Source of the DNA: Nephrocerus scutellatus
Lineage: Eukaryota > Arthropoda > Insecta > Diptera > Pipunculidae
Assembly: GCA_947095585.1 (NCBI GenBank)
Contig: OX352763.1
Coordinates: 44,814,010 to 44,878,009 of the forward strand
Reading direction: 5' to 3'
Length of the DNA: 64,000 nucleotides
Below, piece after piece: positions 45,591 to 57,377 of the stretch. The notes under the pieces are model-generated. The model was not told the origin of the DNA and did no database searches. It worked only from the letters and a program-made list of their open reading frames with translations. The translations under genes and the position numbers were made by a program. The number at the start of each line of letters is the position of its first letter. The stretch's first letter is position 1.

Positions 45591-45624
45591 AGTGGTTTGT
45601 ATGGTGCTATTTTCTATGTTAACA
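45591..45624 (-). repeat. 5' LTR remnant of errantivirus A
   Basis: The 34 bp from TGTTAACATAG to caaaccact match the first 34 bp of the 3' LTR (29760-29727) with one difference. Unrelated leader sequence follows at once, so the remaining ~660 bp of the LTR are deleted. Confidence 0.75.
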
Positions 45625-45630
45625 GTTTAC
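45625..45630. repeat. Target-site duplication (gtttac), 5' side of errantivirus A
   Basis: Exact partner of 29059-29064. Confidence 0.75.
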
Positions 45631-45768
45631 CTCGTGAAATATTGTCGATGTATTCTCGTATAGAAATACGTCGTCTACTTCTATTAGTATGTAATTATCT
45701 CGAGTATAATCGATTAATTCTTGCTTGCTTGCAGCAAAAATAGAAAGAAATAAAAAGATGTCCATTGT
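45631..45768 (-). pseudogene. env of element B, N-terminal part
   Basis: On the minus strand an ATG near 45762, preceded by a pyrimidine-rich attttcag acceptor-like site, opens a short frame with a hydrophobic signal-like start (IFLFLSIFAAS) and an acidic surface-protein start. It runs to the gtaaac duplication, where errantivirus A is inserted. The frame resumes at 29064 on the far side. Confidence 0.65.
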
Positions 45769-45799
45769 CTGAAAATTAAAATTTCAAGTTATCCTTGTG

Positions 45800-48700
45800 G
45801 ACTCTTTAGTCATTGTTCAGTTTTACTTTATTCCCTAAATCTTCTTTTAATATTGTTTTTTAACATCTTGGTTGTAACTTATTTCTTACTGTAGGATCCT
45901 TTTGGTATACTACTTCTGTGGGTTTTAAATATTTGGTTTTCCTATTTTTATTATTATATTCTATCATTTTGTCTTGAGCTATTGTTAGTTTCAGCGGAGT
46001 GTCTTCATGAAAAGTTTTGTTAAATAAAATGTCTGAGTTACAGAATGGATGCTGCTCTTATAAATATTTCTACTGGTTCAAGTAATGAATGTTCGGTTTT
46101 GATATATCTCGCTATTTCCTGTAGTGTACTGTTTACTCGTTCGACTTGTCCATTGGACGTACTGTGGTTTGTTGTAACGTAATATAATGTTATGTTGGAT
46201 CTTTCCATGAGAGTCGTGAAGACTGCGGATGTGAATGCCAGGTCACGTTATATGTTTGCAAGTTTGAACTATTTGTAATATTTCTAAAACTTTGTTTGAC
46301 TTTCTTGACTGTTTTCAGTATGTTTAATAATTAGAAACTTTGAACATGCGTCTATGCATGTAAGAAATTTTTGCATTTCAGCGAATGTGTATTGATTCTC
46401 CCTCTTTTTTCGGAATTGGTGTCTCACCAATGGGCTGGCTGTAGGTTAGGGTATCTTTTATATTTGTTTTTGTTACAGACCTCACAATTTTTTGTGTACT
46501 GCAAAAATTCATCTTGCATTTTAGACCAATATTGTTCTACGATTTGTTTTAAATTCTCTCGGGCATTTCTATGTGCTCGGTAATGAGTTTGTTTAATGAT
46601 TTATATTTGATCATCCTTATTTGCTATGTCATTAGCGAAATATTTTGATCTTATGAATTTGTACTTAAAGTGTTCCTTTAAAATTGTTTATAATTAATAA
46701 ACAACCTCTGGAGTTGTGTACAAGGCTACTATACCTTCCTGTAAATATTCTCTGAATATAGGGATTATTTCTTGGACATCTTTGTATGTAATTAAATGTC
46801 GTCTCCTATTGGGAAATGGTGTTAGTTGGTCATGTATCGTTTCAACACCTTTATTTATTATAATTTGTTGGTTAAATTGGTTTACCGGTCTATCTATGAC
46901 ATCTATGTCATCTTCTTCGCTACTTTCAGCTGAATGTAACGTGTTAGAATCCGAAATTTGGTTTAAATTTTGTCTTGACAAAGCGTCAGCGAATACATTG
47001 GTATGACCTGGTTTGTAAACCATTTTAGGTGTATGTTTTTCTATAAAAGCGTGTCATCTCTTCATCCTTGCGTTTGGGATTCTTGGAGAAACTGCAAATT
47101 TCAGAGGTTGGTGATCTGTGTGGATCTCTAAATTTGTGACACCATATAAATAGTGTCGTAAATTCTTTAGAGCGTAGACGATCGCGAAAATTTCTTCTTC
47201 GTTTGCAGTAAAATTTCGTTCTGATTTGCTTAGAGTCTTTGATATGAAAGTTATGGGTATATTGTCTTGTGAATAGACTGTCCCAACTGCGTCAACTGAT
47301 GCGTCAGTGGTTAATACAAATTTCTTTGAGAAGTCCGGTTGTGTTAGTTCAACGTTGGTTAGTAAATGGTCTTTCAATGACTGAAAAGCTATTTGCGCTT
47401 CTTGGTCTAAATCGGCTACCGTCTTTTTTACCATATGTGTTGAACCCTGTCCGTCTTCCTTCTGAAGATATTTAGTCAGTGGTTCCGCAATTTTTGCGTA
47501 GTTTTGGATAAGCTTCGATAGTATCCAATCATTCCTAAAAATTATCTTAATTGTCTTAAGATTTTAGGTTCAAGGTAATCCTTTATGGCTTGATTTTTGT
47601 TATGATTTGTTTTTATAACGTTATGTTCGACGAAATAACCTAGAAAATCTACTCTGTCTTCGTACAGGGTAGATTTCTCTACTGAAATTTTTATATAAGC
47701 TTCTTTTAACGTATTAATTATTGTGTTTAGGTGTCCTGTATGTTCTTCTAGTGAATTTGAATGTATAATTATATCATCTATGTAAACATGACAGAATTTT
47801 CCTATATATGGTCTTAATATGTCATCCATCGCTCTTTGGAATATTGAAGGAGCGTTCTCCAATCCAAAGGGTAGTCAGATGTATTCGTATTTACCATTGT
47901 TAATATTGAAGCTTGTTTTCTCAATGTCAGATTCTTTCATTTGGTGTAATCCACTTTCTAGATTCAAAGTTGAAAAGTACTTTGCTTTTCCCAAATTTGA
48001 TAAGATGACATTGGTGTCTGGTATTAGGTATTTGTCCGAAATTGTTTGTTGGTTTAATTTCTTATAGTCAATCACTAAACGATTTCTGGGTGTGCCATTT
48101 CCGTTCGTTCCTTTTTTTTGGGAAAACCCATACCAGCGAGCTATAAGGACTTTTCGAAGGTCTTATTATATTCATTTTTAATAAATCCTGAATTTCGTTA
48201 TTTACGAACTTGTCGGCGCTCAGAGGTTATGGATATTGTTTACCCCAATTAGGACGGTCTGAACTTGTGCGGATTTCCGCTGTAACATCAGTCCTAAAAG
48301 GCAAAGTGGTATCGATGTTTGGATGGATACTTTTAATTTTCTCCATCATCTCATCCACTTGTTTATCACTTCCCTGAATATACTTAATCATATTACCTAG
48401 AATCTTCGTTTTCAAAATATATTTTCTCGGATTTATTGTATGTTTTAAAGTGTTATCATTCAACTCTTAACCGACCGACTTAATAAATTGGCTCCTATTA
48501 GAGCTTCGTGTTCAAGAATTTTAATTACATAAAATCTTGTTTTAACATTAAATATATGTGCTTCGTGACACTTATTAATTACTAGTTCCCCATTTACCGT
48601 TCGGTCGCGTTTCAGGGCGCGGTATGGTGATTGGATCACTCCATATACCTGGTTGACAGTAGTTACTATTACCATACTATAGGACATAAGTAAGTAAGTA

Positions 48701-48830
48701 AAGTAACCGAGTTATTTCTTGAGTATAAGAGCGATCTTGTTCGTTTAAAGCAAGCTCGAATTTTGTGTTATTTGAGCAAATTGCTTGCGATATTAAATCG
48801 TTCACTATTTCTTGGTTCATTTTTAAAAGT
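45800..48830 (-). pseudogene. gag remnant and pol of old gypsy-like element B
   Basis: Minus strand. A short gag-like start at about 48825 runs quickly into a protease-like end (ALIGANLL, near 48485), so most of gag is missing. RT pieces follow: LNQQTISDKYLIPD (near 48050), APSIFQRAMDDILRP and the active site HVYIDDIIIHS (near 47780), then DFLGYFV. RNase H (LTTDASVDAVGTV, EIHTDHQPLKF) spans 47434-47054. The connection region (VFADALSRQNL) leads into very degraded integrase (QPIGETPIP near 46430). Frames break at least six times. It is more degraded than errantivirus A, which fits it being the older host. Confidence 0.8.
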
Positions 48831-49109
48831 TTAAGTTAAATATCTGTTGCACCAGAGCTCGTTACAAAATTAATAAAATATGTATACTTATAAACTACTC
48901 TTATAATTACTTATTCTGCTTCTAATTTCGGGATACTTGGTTGATTTTTGCTTTGAAAGCTTCGAATTTCTCGGATTGCTGTCTGGTGTTAGTGCTTTAA
49001 CTCGGTTTGTTGCTCTTTCTTCTATCTTTGTAGAATAATTGACGAATAGATTTTTGGCAGAAACCTCTTAGAACTGATTTACTTTATTTTTTTCAAATCT
49101 AACTTTATG
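48831..49109 (-). other. Probable leader of element B
   Basis: Noncoding sequence directly upstream of the gag-like start of element B. No LTR or primer site is recognisable, and the 118-bp array begins at about 49110. Confidence 0.35.
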
Positions 49110-49440
49110 CTGAAAGGATCCCGGTTGAGCCCCTGGAATTTTGTGGACCAAGCAATTGCTCAAGCGATTCGTATGAAATTCGGTATGTAGGAATAAGATG
49201 CGACTATAACCCTTGTTCCTATGGAAATTCTGGGATCTGGCCAATATGGTCTGGAATTTTGTGGACCAAGCAATATCTCCAGCGATTCTTATGAAATTCG
49301 ATATGTAGAACTAAGATTCGACTTTGAGACTTGTTCCTATGAAAATTCTGGGATATGGCCAATAGGGACTGGAATATTGGAAACTAAGACATTTCTCAAG
49401 CATTTGTGTAAAGTTCGGTATGTAGGACCATTTTTGCCAT
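49110..49440 (-). repeat. 118-bp satellite-like array (array 3), inverted
   Basis: Nearly three units in the opposite orientation to arrays 1 and 2 (ttcctatggaaattctggg, gatctggccaatatggtctg). It is followed at 49447 by aatcgtaatatcggcaacaa, the same flank that follows array 4 at 51316. Confidence 0.8.
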
Positions 49441-50414
49441 TTAATTTAATCGTAATATCGGCAACAACGCCCAAGAAGTTTCCTTTCAACTGCACGTGAA
49501 GGTTCATTTTTGAACACCTCTTACTTCTACTACTACCGCCGCAGCTTCATTACTCTGTTTGGGCAGTGATATGCAATACCCAATATGCAATACGCACCTA
49601 CCTCACACCTTTAAATTATTTACTAAATTAATTACTTTATTCAATGTGATGTGATGATGATGTATGTGATGAGCTGAGTTGCCAGTCATTTCTTTAATCA
49701 TTTCTATGTTACTAATTGTTAATAAAATCATTCTTGCGATTATTTTCATTGTTCATTATTCTACATAACTAAATCTCAATAATATAAAAGCTCATAGGAT
49801 GAGCAGAACGAAACAAACATGTGCAGTAGTAGGGATAGTATAGTCTCGGTTCGTTTTCTATCGGAGCTCTGCTCTGCTCGTTCTATTAACATTGCATAAA
49901 GTGATACCGTGCTTTCGTGCATGCCTGCATGTTTCAAAGCGAGATTCTTTAATGACCGTACGATACCATTTCGATGCATGTGTTAGTGCTGCTCGCTTCA
50001 TATCTCATTTCATTTCTCTTCAAATTTAATTTAAAACTACTCCATTTTTTTTATGAATTGCAAACCAAAGCTGCGTTACTGTGTTTGGGCAGTTATATGC
50101 AATATCCAACATGCAATATGCACCCACCTTACAATAAGTGGTAATGAATTTAAATCCGCCTTTAAATTATTTATTTCATTGTATGTTATGTGATGATGAT
50201 GTATGTGATGAGCTACGGTGGCAGTCGTAGGACTGTCCTCTTTTTAGTATTTAGTATAGAAAACAAATTTCTTTAATCATTTCTACATTTCATGATTATC
50301 ATTATTCAAATTAAAGAGCATTGATAATGAATCAGCAGAATTATATAGGCAATGAATGTGCAATGTTTTTGAAGTGAAACTCTTTTACGAAGGGGGCAAC
50401 AAGTTTCACAGCGT
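49441..50414. repeat. Composite repeat with internal duplication (family W)
   Basis: The stretch from ctgtttgggcagtgatatgc (49555-49710) recurs from gtgtttgggcagttatatgc (50081-50235), including gtgatgatgatgtatgtgat. A 49790-49850 segment with gagcagaacgaaacaaac recurs near 52232. All are noncoding; together with the shared flank of arrays 3 and 4 they look like pieces of one larger mobile or duplicated unit. Confidence 0.6.
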
Positions 50415-50530
50415 TACACTGTTATTACTCTGTTGTATACATTGGTTACACTGTTGTACACATTGGTTACACTGTTGTACACATTGGTTACACTGTTGTA
50501 CACGTTGGTTACACTGTTGTACACATTACT
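50415..50530. repeat. 21-bp tandem repeat, about five units
   Basis: Units of cattggttacactgttgtaca repeat with single-base variants (cattgg/cgttgg). A repetitive open frame through it is only a consequence of the 21-bp period. Confidence 0.9.
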
Positions 50531-50584
50531 CTGTAGTTCACTTTTGTTAATTTATGCCTCGTTTTCTTTAGTTATATTTTATAT

Positions 50585-51290
50585 GTATGTATATCGTATG
50601 AAACTCAGAATGTAGGACTAATGTGCGACTATAAGATTTGTTCCTATGGAAATTCTGGGATCTGGCCAATAGGGTCTGGAATTTTTGGAACCAAGCCATT
50701 TCTCAAGGGATTCGTATGAAACTCGGAATGTAGGACTAATATACGACTATAAGATTTGTTCCTATGGAAATTCAAGAATCTGGCCAATAGGGTCTGGAAT
50801 TTTTGGAACCAAGCCATTTCTCAAGGGATTCGTATGTAACTCGGAATGTAGGACTAATATGTGACTATAAGATTTGTTCCTATGGAAATTCTGGGATCTG
50901 GCCAATAGGGTCTGGAATTTTTCGAACCAAGCCATTTCTCAAGAGATTCGTATGAAACTCGGAATGTAGGACTAATATGCGACTATAAGATTTGTTCCGA
51001 TGGAAATTCTGGGATCTGGCCATAGGGTCTTGAATTTTTGGAACCAAGCCATTTCTCAAGGGATTCGTATGAAACTCGGAATGTAGGACTAATATGCGAC
51101 TATAAGATTTGTTCCTATGGAAATTCTAGGATCTGACCAATAGCGTTTGTAGTTTTAGGAACTAAGCCACTTCTCAAGCGAATTCTATGAAACTCGGAAT
51201 ATAGGACTTAGATCCGACTATAACACTTGGTCCTATGGAAATTCTGGGATCTGGCCAATAGGGTCTGAAATTTTTTGGAACTAAGCCTTT
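50585..51290 (-). repeat. 118-bp satellite-like array (array 4), inverted
   Basis: About six units of type b in inverted orientation (gaaactcggaatgtagg, gatctggccaatagggtctg). The first four or five units are nearly identical and the last is more divergent. Confidence 0.88.
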
Positions 51291-51659
51291 TTTCATCGTC
51301 ATCTCATATCATAATTAATCGTAATATCGGCAACAACGTCAAAAAAGTTTCACTTCAACCACGCGTAAAAGTTACACGTACTCTTTTTTTTTTAATTCCC
51401 TACACCTGCGAGTATTTACTTTGCGTCCAGATGTGGTGTGGATTTGTATAAAAACAAACATACTTTCAAATTATATATTAGACTAGCGGAAACACTCGGC
51501 ATAGAAGAATATGTTATGTAATCATTTCTAAATTAATAAAAAAAACTGTGATGCACTTAAGAGCGCAAATCATGGAATTATAATTTTACTCTTGTTACCA
51601 CTTGACAGCAAAATTGAATTTCCTGTCAATCCAAAAATAAAAAAAGCAGCTGTATTTGT
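51291..51659. repeat. Shared flank of the 118-bp arrays, then unique sequence
   Basis: aatcgtaatatcggcaacaa followed by acgtcaaaaaagtttcactt (51316-51355) matches the flank of array 3 (49447-49490). The rest is noncoding with no recognised feature. Confidence 0.55.
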
Positions 51660-51875
51660 AAGATGTGAATAAAGTGTAAAAAAAATAATCAGACGTATTT
51701 TATGAGAAGCGCTAACTGGTGGTACTGAAAATAGTAGTTGTAGTAGACACTGACAAATTTTATATGGATTTTTCTCTTTCTTTGATTAACAATATATCTA
51801 ATTTTGCTAGTTTTTAAGCAGGGATCTGTCAGCAAAACAGTTGTGCTTTCTGTAGAGAGGGTTTTGGTCAAAACC
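51660..51875 (+). mobile_element. Diverged copy of MITE family H
   Basis: It shows gaataaagtgtaaaaaaaat, tttatatggatttttctctt and the right end acagttgtgctttctgtag, then agagggttttg, as in 20203-20232. The left inverted end is missing or decayed. Confidence 0.6.
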
Positions 51876-52560
51876 CTCAATAGACATTCGTCAGTAACCA
51901 GTTCGTTAGCACTTTAGCGTGTAGCTCATAAAATTTCAAAAACTTTACTGTAGGTTCAACTTAATAGCATAATTACATTAGCCATGAAGGTACTCCGGTA
52001 CTTTTTTAAATTCTCTACGCCTATTTACTTCGTGTCCAGCTGTGTTTGTTTGTTGTGGCAGACAACCAAATCATGTGATCAAATTAAAAAAAAAATAGTA
52101 TGTTACATTTAAAGAGGCATATAAAATTTAGAAGTTGCAATCTACCTTGCTACTTTTTCCGTTTCTTTTGTCTTGTCTTTTCTTTAATAATTTCTACAAT
52201 ACTAAATGTCAATAACATTCAAGCTACATACAATGAGCAGAACGAAACAAACTTGTGCAGTAGTGTGGTAGTGATAGTAGTCTCTGTTGGTTGGTTCACT
52301 GCTCAGTTCGCTAAGTCGCTCTGACTTTAATAATTTCTACATTACTAATTGGATTGAATTAAAAGGTTTAAATTCGAAATTATTTTATAACAAAATAATC
52401 TGTAGCTTTAAAATCTAGCCATACACTTTAATTTAAGTTAAATGTATATACATAAATATTAAATAAAATTGAATAAAATTAAATAAAAAATAAACAGTGC
52501 ATTGCCAGTAAATATTTGTAATGGTTGTCACGCTCTAAACCCTCGCGTCCGTGTAGACGA
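51876..52560. repeat. Family W fragments and unassigned A+T-rich sequence
   Basis: A segment around 52190-52320 with tttctttaataatttctac and gagcagaacgaaacaaac repeats part of 49690-49850. The rest (52330-52560) shows no recognisable feature. Confidence 0.45.
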
Positions 52561-52570
52561 CACAGCCTTT

Positions 52571-52992
52571 TTAAATTCTCTATATTAACTTCGCGTGCCC
52601 GTGGCTGGCTGGCTGGCTAGCTGGTGGGCAGTATCTGGTGATCAATTTTTAACATACTTCCTAAAGTCCGATTTTATTCAAACTTTGCACACAAGTGTAT
52701 TTCCCATGACTTTGGGCACCTCGGGCCTCAGGGTCGGGGGCTCCCATACAAATTTTTTAAAAAATGTACCCGATTTTCATACAAATTTTATTAAAAAGTA
52801 CCCGATTTTCTTCAAATTTTATACGCATGTGTATCTCCGATGGACAACACTTCTTCCAAAAATTTGGAAGTGGGGGACGGGTTGCTCTCTAACAAAAATT
52901 TAAAAAAATTTACCGATTTTATTCAAACTGCACATTGTGTATTCCCGATTAGAGAATTTACACGAAAAATTTTAATTTTTATGGGTTGTTTT
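52571..52992 (+). repeat. Family X copy, complete-looking
   Basis: It begins ttttaaattctctatattaa, has leader cgcgtgcccgtggctggctg, three to four modules, and ends gagaatttacacgaaaaatt, then atgggttgttttttttt. This is the clearest copy for defining the ends of the family. Confidence 0.75.
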
Positions 52993-53160
52993 TTTTTGTA
53001 AAAAGCCGTCGGATTTTTTATTAACGTGTAAAAATTTCAATGCCATCCCAAAAATATGGTTAAATGGAAACGTGTGACGCCATTTTTGATTTAAAATTTA
53101 AAAAGCGTTTTTGTAAATTATGCACACACTGTAAAATACAGTGAGATATCAGTATGATAT

Positions 53161-53606
53161 CAATTAACCCTCATACTTCCTTCGCATCACTGAGAAAAAC
53201 GCACTTTTCTGAAAGTAAATGTAATCTTTAGAAGCCCCTCTCGCAGAAACGGAGAGTGAGCCAGATGGCGATTTTCGAGAACTGCTCCCTGGGAGCTTTC
53301 GGGAGAGATGTGTCCCAAAGCCCTAACCCTTTGCATGCTATACTGTCACTTTGATGAAATAAAAGGGCCACGCCCATAAAAATGGCATGGCTGTGTCAGC
53401 TTTCATTTGGTACCAATTAACCCCCATACTTCCTTCGCGTCACTGAGAAAAACGCACTTTTCTGAAAATAAATGTAATCTTTAGAAGCCCCTCTCTCAGA
53501 AACGGGGCGTGAGCCCCAAACCAGATGGCGATTTTCGAGAGCTGCTCCCTGGGAGCTTTCGGGAGAGATGTGTCCCAAAGCCCTAACCCTTTGTATGCTA
53601 TACAGT
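53161..53606. repeat. 253-bp direct repeat, second copy partial
   Basis: The segment starting caattaaccctcatacttcc is repeated from 53414 with several substitutions, including gggagctttcgggagagatg and cccaaagccctaacccttt. The first copy is 53161-53413; the second runs to about 53606. Frames inside are incidental. Confidence 0.8.
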
Positions 53607-54037
53607 ATTTTAGCCATTTTAAAATAAAAACATTTGTTAGCATTCTTATCGTCATCGTGGCATATGTTTTTTTTTTTTTTTTTTTTTTTTATATGGAGAC
53701 TTATTGCCAAGGGATGACTCCCTGAATGACTTACGTCACGGCAATAAGTTGGGCTAAGCCCTTTATTAAATTCAAAATAAAATAAAAATCGAAGAAATGT
53801 GATTTACAATATATCACATTCCTCACGTTTGTAGCCGGTTTCAATTTATTTTCTCAGAATTCTCCCTGATTCATTGAAAAAGCAATACGAAAAACGAATA
53901 CGAATTTAGAACGACGCGAGTCCAAATACTTTTATCAATGTATCAGGGAAAAGAAAATATTACAAATTATATATATTTATAAAATACTGATAAACAATTT
54001 TTTTTTTTTATATATTAAGAAACAATTTATGAATACT

Positions 54038-56961
54038 TTAACCATCATCCTTCAAAAAGTTGTTAACGGCTAATTTGAACGCCTGCAGATTATAAGATTC
54101 GGGAAACACATGTTCGACCAATTGATTCCACATCGAAGAGACTCTCGGAAAAAAGGAGGATTTAAAGTGTTGGGTTCTACATGAAAAAAGTTTTAAGGCA
54201 AATCTATGTTGATTGGACCTTAAACGAGTGTTTACGTTACTGAGAAAAGGCCCTGGAACTAGAGAAAGGGTTTCTAAAGAACATTTACCGTTGTAAAATT
54301 TATAGAAAACAGATAAAGCTCCTACATTTCGTCTGTGCTCCAAAGTATCAAGAGACGAAGTAATGGTTACATCGTTTATCAAACGGATAACTCTATTCAG
54401 AACATCATCAAGATGAACCAAATGCGATCTTGGAGCACCACCCCACACATATGAATTAAATTCTAAAATGGGTCTAACATAAGATTTATATAATCTTAAT
54501 ACTTCAGGGGGAGTGAAGAAGAAGTTACAACGTCTTATGAAGCCTAAACATTGGCTAGCTCTTTTTGAAATTTCATAAATATGTTCTTTTCAGGAAAGAT
54601 CACTTGATACTTTTAAACCTAACAACTTAAGTGAATCTGATCTCGCAATAGGGGTACCATTAATAACAGGAGGAACATAATGTTGAGTTGTCTTCTGAGA
54701 AAAAAGGCAAGACTGGAATTTATTTGGGTTAAATTCTACTCGGTTAGAAATGCCCCAATCAAGAATGATTTGAATTTTAGACAGAATAGTCAAATTCATT
54801 AATTCACGCGAACCATTCAAGCGAGAATTGCATTCTTTTTGATTGACAAACTCAATGGAAGCCGATAGTGTTGTATCATCAGCAAATGAATGGATATCAC
54901 AGGTTGTAAATAGAAGACAACAGGTCGTTGATATATATCAAGAAGAGCGTGGGCGACAAGGATGATCCTTGAGGCACGCCAGCATTGATCCCATGTGAAT
55001 CTGAAGATATACCATTTAATACAACTTTTATTTTACGGTTCCATAAATAATTCTCAATCCATGTAATGAGAGAGGAGTGTAAATTCAGCGCACGAATATT
55101 ACTAATAAGACAATCATGCCATACTCTATCAAAAGCTTTAGCAACCTAGGTTTTCAATGCTTCGCTCCAAACAATGAGTCATGCACGTCATTAGTTCGCC
55201 TGAAGATCGATTTTTACGAAATCCATACTGCACATCGGATAAAAGAACATTCATTCGAATCCAGATAGTTCATTAGTCTGAAATTAACGATAGATTCCAT
55301 TACCTTCGATATAACCGACAACAAAGCAATAGGACGGTAGTTCGTAGGTGCCGATTTATCACCTTTTTTCGGAACGTGTTGAATATTTGCTATTTTCCAA
55401 AATGATGGAAAAACACCTGTCTTCATTGAGAGATGAAACAATTTGCTAAGCGGTTTTGCCAAAGTAAGATGACAACTTTTCAATACTAATGGCGGAATAC
55501 CGTCGGGGCCAGTCGTTTTATTGAGGTCAAGTTCTTTCAGAATCTTTGAAACAACCCGTTTCCAAAAATAGATTTTAGACATACCTGGGCCTAGATTCGG
55601 GAGAATTGGGAGGCTTTGGTTAGTTAAAGGAAGAGTAGACGCACCAGCGAAATGAGAAGCTAAGAGATTAGCTTTCTCAATATCAGTTCTATAATGAATA
55701 CCATTATGAAATAAAGAAGGAATAGACGAAGTATTGTCTGCAAAGTTTCTTTTAACCAATGCAGCAAACGACCAAAAGCTTCGACTGTTTGAATCAGAAT
55801 CCAAAATTTTTCGCATGTTATCTCGAATCTTAAGGTCATATATTATTTTTAACCTTTTCAATATAGCGTTTGATCTATTTCTAGCTATTCGATCATTTAC
55901 AAGGTTTTCTTCAGAAGTGAAATTAACGTAGTCCAAATGGGCTGCTTTTTTACACGCGACTGCTGACCTGCAATGTTCGTTAAACCATTTATTTTTATGA
56001 GTATTTTTCTTTATAAATGAAGAAGGAATGAAATTTTTCATTCCTAGCAAAATGGTTGACGTGATGCTTCATCAGCATTATTGCTGGAAAAACAGGTTGA
56101 CCAATCAAATGAGCTATAAAATTGGTTCAGGAGCTCCCAGTTAGCATTTTTATAGTGCCAGAGTAGCCTTTTACTTGTAGGCTCTATAATGGCTGGTGTT
56201 ATTGAAAATTTGGCTACTATCAAAGCATGGTCAGAAAGACCTAATGGAGCAGATACATCAATTGAATATTTATCTGGCATAGTTGTAAGAAATAAGTCTA
56301 AAAGGTGATGTGATAGACCAGTAGTATCGAGATACCTAGTTGGCTTTTCAACGAGTTGTGTGAAAAGATTAACATTTGAAAATAGTTCAGCGGTTTCACC
56401 TGATCGATCTCTGCCATTCGAATAGGTCAACCATGAATCATTGTGGACATTAACATCTGATGTTGGTGATGATTGGTAAATCTTGTCTATAGTGTCTGAT
56501 AAGTAATTATACTCAATATTAATGTCATCAGGTGACAAATTGGGACTACGATAAAGGGAACAAATAAACATCGAATGGTTTGAAATTACAATTTCAATCC
56601 ATATCGTATTGAACATGGGATTACTGTTTGGAATATTAAAATTAGGTACACTAAAACTGATGTCATCTCGTATAAATAAAATAACCCTACGATGAGGAAC
56701 CAAACAGTCGACACGAGAATACCCCGGACATTGAAAATCATTTGAGGTACCCATATTAGAGGCCTGCGTTTCACATAAACTTAGAACCGCAGGTTTATTC
56801 GCGTCAAGATGTGCTACGATCGAGTTGAAATTACTTTTAATGCCGCGAATATTTGTGAAATGAATTTCAAAATAAGAGTTCATTTTACAAAGTAAAAATA
56901 CCGAACCGTCAAGATGATGAAAATATACGTAAAATAAGATAATAATAAAATAAAAAATCAA
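54038..56961 (-). pseudogene. ORF2 of CR1-like LINE: endonuclease and reverse transcriptase, broken
   Basis: The endonuclease frame (56961-56044) shows the start FTNIRGIKSNFN, SLCETQ, SLYRSPN and the LSDHALIVAKF end with the SDH catalytic pair. A frameshift near 56045 leads to the RT frame (56050-55214: NKTTGPDGIPPLVLK, NYRPIALLSVISKVME). More breaks follow; the active site SFADDTTL is near 54880, and the thumb (FNPNKFQSCLF, KLLGLKVSSDLS) is at 54820-54590. The C-terminal domain (54448-54038) has the HRRNVGALSVFYKFYNG motif typical of CR1-group ORF2. At least four frameshifts make it non-functional. Confidence 0.85.
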
Positions 56962-57077
56962 AAAATATTAAAAATAAGAATAATAAGAAGAATTTCTACG
57001 AACCAACCACTCAACAGTGAAAACGTTACTGATTCGTTTGTAGTACCAGGCCTAACAAACGAAAAAGGCACGCACAG

Positions 57078-57377
57078 CTACCGAGACAGAAAGTCAATAA
57101 AAATTCTACTTCTAAAAACTACGCAAATAAGATAAAAACTTGAATAACAATACTTTTTAACGTAACTGCTTTTTTGTGCCCGAATCTTTGGTAACGTTAC
57201 GATATGATGTCTTTGTTTTGATGGTATTGCTATCAGCAGAATCCACGCTTGATGAACAATATTTGAAAACGCCTGTAACCGCTGTTCGAGTACAGCAATT
57301 TTTGTCGTTAGGATTTTATTTGACTTCTTTTGGTGATTCAGTGTGATGTTTTTGTCGTTTAAATTATCCAACAGCAC
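57078..57377 (-). pseudogene. Possible ORF1 remnant of the LINE
   Basis: A lysine- and asparagine-rich, coiled-coil-like stretch (LNHQKKSNKILTTKIAVLEQ) lies upstream of ORF2 in the same orientation, where ORF1 would be. It then degenerates. There is no RNA-binding motif to confirm the assignment. Confidence 0.35.

Larger units (their letters stand above)
29065..45624 (-). mobile_element. Errantivirus A (env-bearing gypsy class), expanded by insertions and duplication
   Basis: Reading on the minus strand: LTR remnant (45624), leader, gag (44883), protease, RT, RNase H, integrase, env, purine tract and a full 3' LTR (29760-29065). Its present 16.6 kb contains a copia element (4.4 kb), a 4,074-bp tandem duplication, a SINE, a TAA-flanked MITE and a 0.4-kb insert. 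Removing these leaves about 7 kb, a normal errantivirus size. The RT resembles the 17.6/297 group by motif. All coding regions are damaged. The 6-bp flanking duplication shows the two ends belong to one insertion. Confidence 0.82.

Noticed and set aside
50415..50530. CRISPR-like array or repeat-protein gene
   Set aside because: The 21-bp units are contiguous without spacers, and this is eukaryotic sequence; it is a minisatellite.
53417..53725. Overlapping small ORFs on both strands
   Set aside because: They overlap the 253-bp repeat and the poly(T) run and have no domain.
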